From contig CACYKY010000010.1 of assembly GCA_902775135.1 (NCBI GenBank), positions 1 through 64,000 on the forward strand: DNA of 64,000 nucleotides, read 5' to 3'. Under the pieces are notes generated by a model. It was not told the origin of the DNA. It worked only from the letters and a program-made list of their open reading frames with translations, and ran no database searches. This DNA is from an uncultured Bacteroidota bacterium (GTDB taxonomy: Bacteria > Bacteroidota > Bacteroidia > Bacteroidales > P3). Positions 62,898 to 64,000 of the stretch are shown here, piece after piece (position 1 is the first letter of the stretch; each line of letters starts with the position of its first letter). Both the position numbers and the translations under genes were made by a program.

Positions 62898-64000
62898 ATG
62901 GAAATGGATCGGAGTTCGCAAATCATCAGAACGAGTTGGGTTGGGATTGTGACCAATGTGCTGTTGGCCGCATTCAAGGCAGTTGTAGGCGTGCTGGCCA
63001 GCAGTGTGGCCATAGTGATGGATGCGGTGAACAACCTGAGTGACGCCTTGTCGAGCATCATCACTATCGTAGGCACGAAGCTCTCGCAGCGGCCTGCCGA
63101 CCGCAAGCATCCCTTTGGACATGGGCGCCTGGAATATTTCAGCGCCATCATCATCGCCGTCATTGTACTTTCTGCGGGAATCACCTCGCTCATTGAGTCG
63201 GTGAAGAAACTGATTGAACCCACGGAGCCCTCGTACACAACGGCGACGTTGGTGGTCATTGTTGTGGCCATCGTGGTGAAACTGCTGTTGGGTCGCTATG
63301 TGAAGCACAAGGGCGAACAGTTGAAGAGCGACGCGCTGATAGCTTCCGGTTCCGATGCGCTGTTCGATGCCATCATCACGTTGTCGACGCTGGTGTCGGC
63401 GGGAGTCATGCTTCTGTGGAATGTGTTGCTCGACGGCATCCTGGGAGCTCTCATCTCAGTGGTCATCATCAAGGCGGGCATAGAGATGCTGGCATCGCCC
63501 ATCAACCAGCTGCTGGGCACCGGCATCTCCAAGGAACTCACCTCCCAGATCAAGAAGGAGGTGATGGCCTTCGACGAGGTTCAAGGGGTCTACGACCTGA
63601 TACTGCACAACTACGGCCCCGACGTTATCATCGGCTCGTTGCACGTCAGCGTGCCCGACACAACGACGGCCTATGAAATCCATGGCCTGGGCCGCAAGAT
63701 CGCCGCCGCGATGTTCGATAAGCACGGCATCATCATGACCGTCGGCTTCTACAGCGTGGCCACTGGCGAGAACCGCAAGGCAGAGCTGCAGAACGCTGTG
63801 ATGCAGATGGCTACGGCCCACAAGGAGGTGTTGCAGGCCCATGCTTTCTACTATTCGGAGAAGGACCGCATGATCTCCGTCGACATCGTCCCGGACGACC
63901 ACGTGGACGAGAACGCCCTGGTCTGCCAGCTGGCCAACGAAATCCAGCCTCTGGTGCCCGACCTGCAGGTGGTCATCGTGGTGGACCATAACTATACAGA
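62898..64000 (+). CDS. cation diffusion facilitator transporter (3' end outside the window)
   Basis: The frame from ATG 62898 stays open to the window edge, giving at least 367 residues. Six membrane helices are expected in the first 210 residues. The metal-site Asp pair is visible in IVMDAVNNLSDALSSIITI, then HPFGHGRLEYF, the second site region SGSDALFDAIITL, and a cytoplasmic C-terminal domain with GPDVIIGSLHVSVPD. CDF proteins export Zn, Fe or Mn using the proton gradient; the metal here is not clear. It is 21 bp after pdxJ. The usual first-site His is replaced by Asn (NNLSD), as in some Fe/Mn-type members. Confidence 0.9.
   Translation, partial: MEMDRSSQIIRTSWVGIVTNVLLAAFKAVVGVLASSVAIVMDAVNNLSDALSSIITIVGTKLSQRPADRKHPFGHGRLEYFSAIIIAVIVLSAGITSLIESVKKLIEPTEPSYTTATLVVIVVAIVVKLLLGRYVKHKGEQLKSDALIASGSDALFDAIITLSTLVSAGVMLLWNVLLDGILGALISVVIIKAGIEMLASPINQLLGTGISKELTSQIKKEVMAFDEVQGVYDLILHNYGPDVIIGSLHVSVPDTTTAYEIHGLGRKIAAAMFDKHGIIMTVGFYSVATGENRKAELQNAVMQMATAHKEVLQAHAFYYSEKDRMISVDIVPDDHVDENALVCQLANEIQPLVPDLQVVIVVDHNYT

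Overview
The window is chromosomal DNA from a member of the Bacteroidales (phylum Bacteroidota), probably an uncultured gut or rumen lineage with moderately high GC. The evidence is the -7 promoter box TAnnTTTG, usually TATCTTTG (three copies have the -33 TTTG box 18-19 bp upstream), few Shine-Dalgarno sequences, a type IX secretion (T9SS) gene sprA, T9SS-type C-terminal sorting domains, a TonB receptor with a DUF4249 lipoprotein, OMP-type receptors, a TGS-domain uridine kinase and an rSAM/lipoprotein pair.

Layout. 1-5.2 kb is accessory DNA ending at a tRNA-Gln: an IS3-like remnant, a Fic AMP-transferase, a Bro-N (antirepressor-like) gene, a truncated FRG-domain gene fused by a deletion to the end of an opposing phage-like operon, and a frameshifted ORF. 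5.5-9 kb holds a double-domain TonB protein and the leftward tsaC, YvlD-like and panC genes. 9-13.6 kb has an M64 peptidase, a lipoprotein and ruvA, separated by dispersed repeat arrays. 13.6-23 kb is sprA, a TPR gene and a DedA protein. 23-23.7 kb is an IS200/RAYT-like transposase flanked by twin-hairpin REP-like repeats. 23.7-30.2 kb is housekeeping: sufS, recN, aroK, uridine kinase, aminopeptidase P.

30.5-47.7 kb carries two tandem giant T9SS cargo proteins (3751 and 1776 aa) built from a beta-sandwich module, fibronectin III, MAM/jelly-roll and InlB-type repeats, each with its own promoter or terminator. 47.7-54.2 kb has glutamine synthetase, folK, a TonB receptor/DUF4249 pair and rplU-rpmA. 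54.2-60.4 kb has DAHP synthase/chorismate mutase, a lipoprotein/radical-SAM pair, an ECF sigma factor, a membrane partner and an outer-membrane receptor. 60.4 kb to the end is metK behind a likely SAM-II riboswitch, then DUF4491, pdxJ and a cation efflux gene that runs off the window.

The most interesting points are the rSAM/lipoprotein system with an in-frame peptide tail that echoes the lipoprotein's core motif, the REP-like/transposase array, three cases where repeat DNA has been absorbed in frame into genes (YvlD-like, DedA, folK), nested domain insertion in the giant adhesin, and the SAM-II-like leader of metK. No database search was run; all family names are recognitions from the sequence.
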